From contig JACDQD010000002.1 in the NCBI GenBank assembly GCA_019843655.1, forward strand, positions 12,733,154 through 12,797,153: 64,000 nt of DNA. Reading direction: 5' to 3'. The position numbers and the translations under genes were made by a program. Shown here piece after piece: positions 63,949 through 64,000 of this stretch. Within the stretch, counting starts at the first letter, position 1. Every line of letters starts with the position of its first letter. The notes under the pieces are model-generated. The model ran no database searches, was not told the origin of the DNA, and worked only from the letters and a program-made list of their open reading frames with translations. The stretch is from Lethocerus indicus. Lineage: Eukaryota > Arthropoda > Insecta > Hemiptera > Belostomatidae.

Positions 63949-64000
63949 CTAGGGCCCCCTGAGGGTGGTGCGGAAATGTACTTAACTAAAGTTCGTTGGG
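63949..64000 (-). repeat. Second, inverted copy of the repeat at 49803-50024 (cut by window edge)
   Basis: Read on the minus strand, the last 52 bases match the first subunit of the 49.8-kb element: CCCAACGAACTTTAGTTAAG, then TAC.TTTCCGCA.CACCCTCAG. It continues beyond the window. Confidence 0.88.

Noticed and set aside
1..64000. CRISPR arrays, bacterial operons, rRNA
   Set aside because: Nothing of the kind is present; the sequence is eukaryotic with GT-AG introns.

Overview
This is an AT-rich arthropod (almost certainly insect) nuclear DNA window. The evidence is GT-AG introns, TATA/Inr core promoters, secreted proteins with signal peptides, many (TA)n microsatellites, a piggyBac-type MITE, and a clear orthologue of the insect serine protease Filzig. 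I cannot place it to species. A hemipteroid or other hemimetabolous insect would fit, but that is only an impression.

The left 24 kb holds all the genes I can defend. I assembled them exon by exon, because most exons are too short to stand out as single open frames. (1) 2407-6955, minus: a six-exon gene for a 148-residue secreted acidic/Pro-rich protein. (2) 9999-11667, plus: a four-exon gene for a 130-residue secreted Ala/Val-rich protein. They are divergent (head to head), about 3 kb apart. They share a TATATAA promoter, a short leader, a first coding exon of exactly four codons, a second exon of exactly 53 nt that carries the signal peptide, and internal introns all in phase 2. They look like highly diverged paralogues of a fast-evolving secreted family that I do not recognise; this is the most interesting system in the window. 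(3) 15385-23333, minus: filzig (flz), six coding exons and 981 residues. It has a signal peptide or anchor, a Stubble/Filzig-type Cys knot, a long Thr/Pro/Tyr/His-rich stalk and a complete trypsin-like domain. Its start codon lies one base after a splice acceptor, so at least one non-coding 5' exon lies further upstream (to the right).

From 23.3 kb to the right end no complete gene is visible. The sequence is AT-rich with (TA)n runs, a 164-bp tandem duplication and a TIR-bounded repeat with a second, inverted copy at the right edge. It also holds a series of 200-500 bp GC-richer islands. Some carry promoter- or enhancer-like features: GAGA tracts beside a possible first exon at 54.85-55.0 kb, a POU-SOX-like site pair at 42.1 kb, paired perfect palindromes at 43.15-43.21 kb, and GA/CT-rich DNA at 61.8-62.2 kb. 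The simplest reading is a long regulatory or 5'-intronic domain of flz and/or of a gene to the right of the window. A few exon-like segments (50.7, 53.5, 54.9, 60.2 kb) are listed with low confidence.
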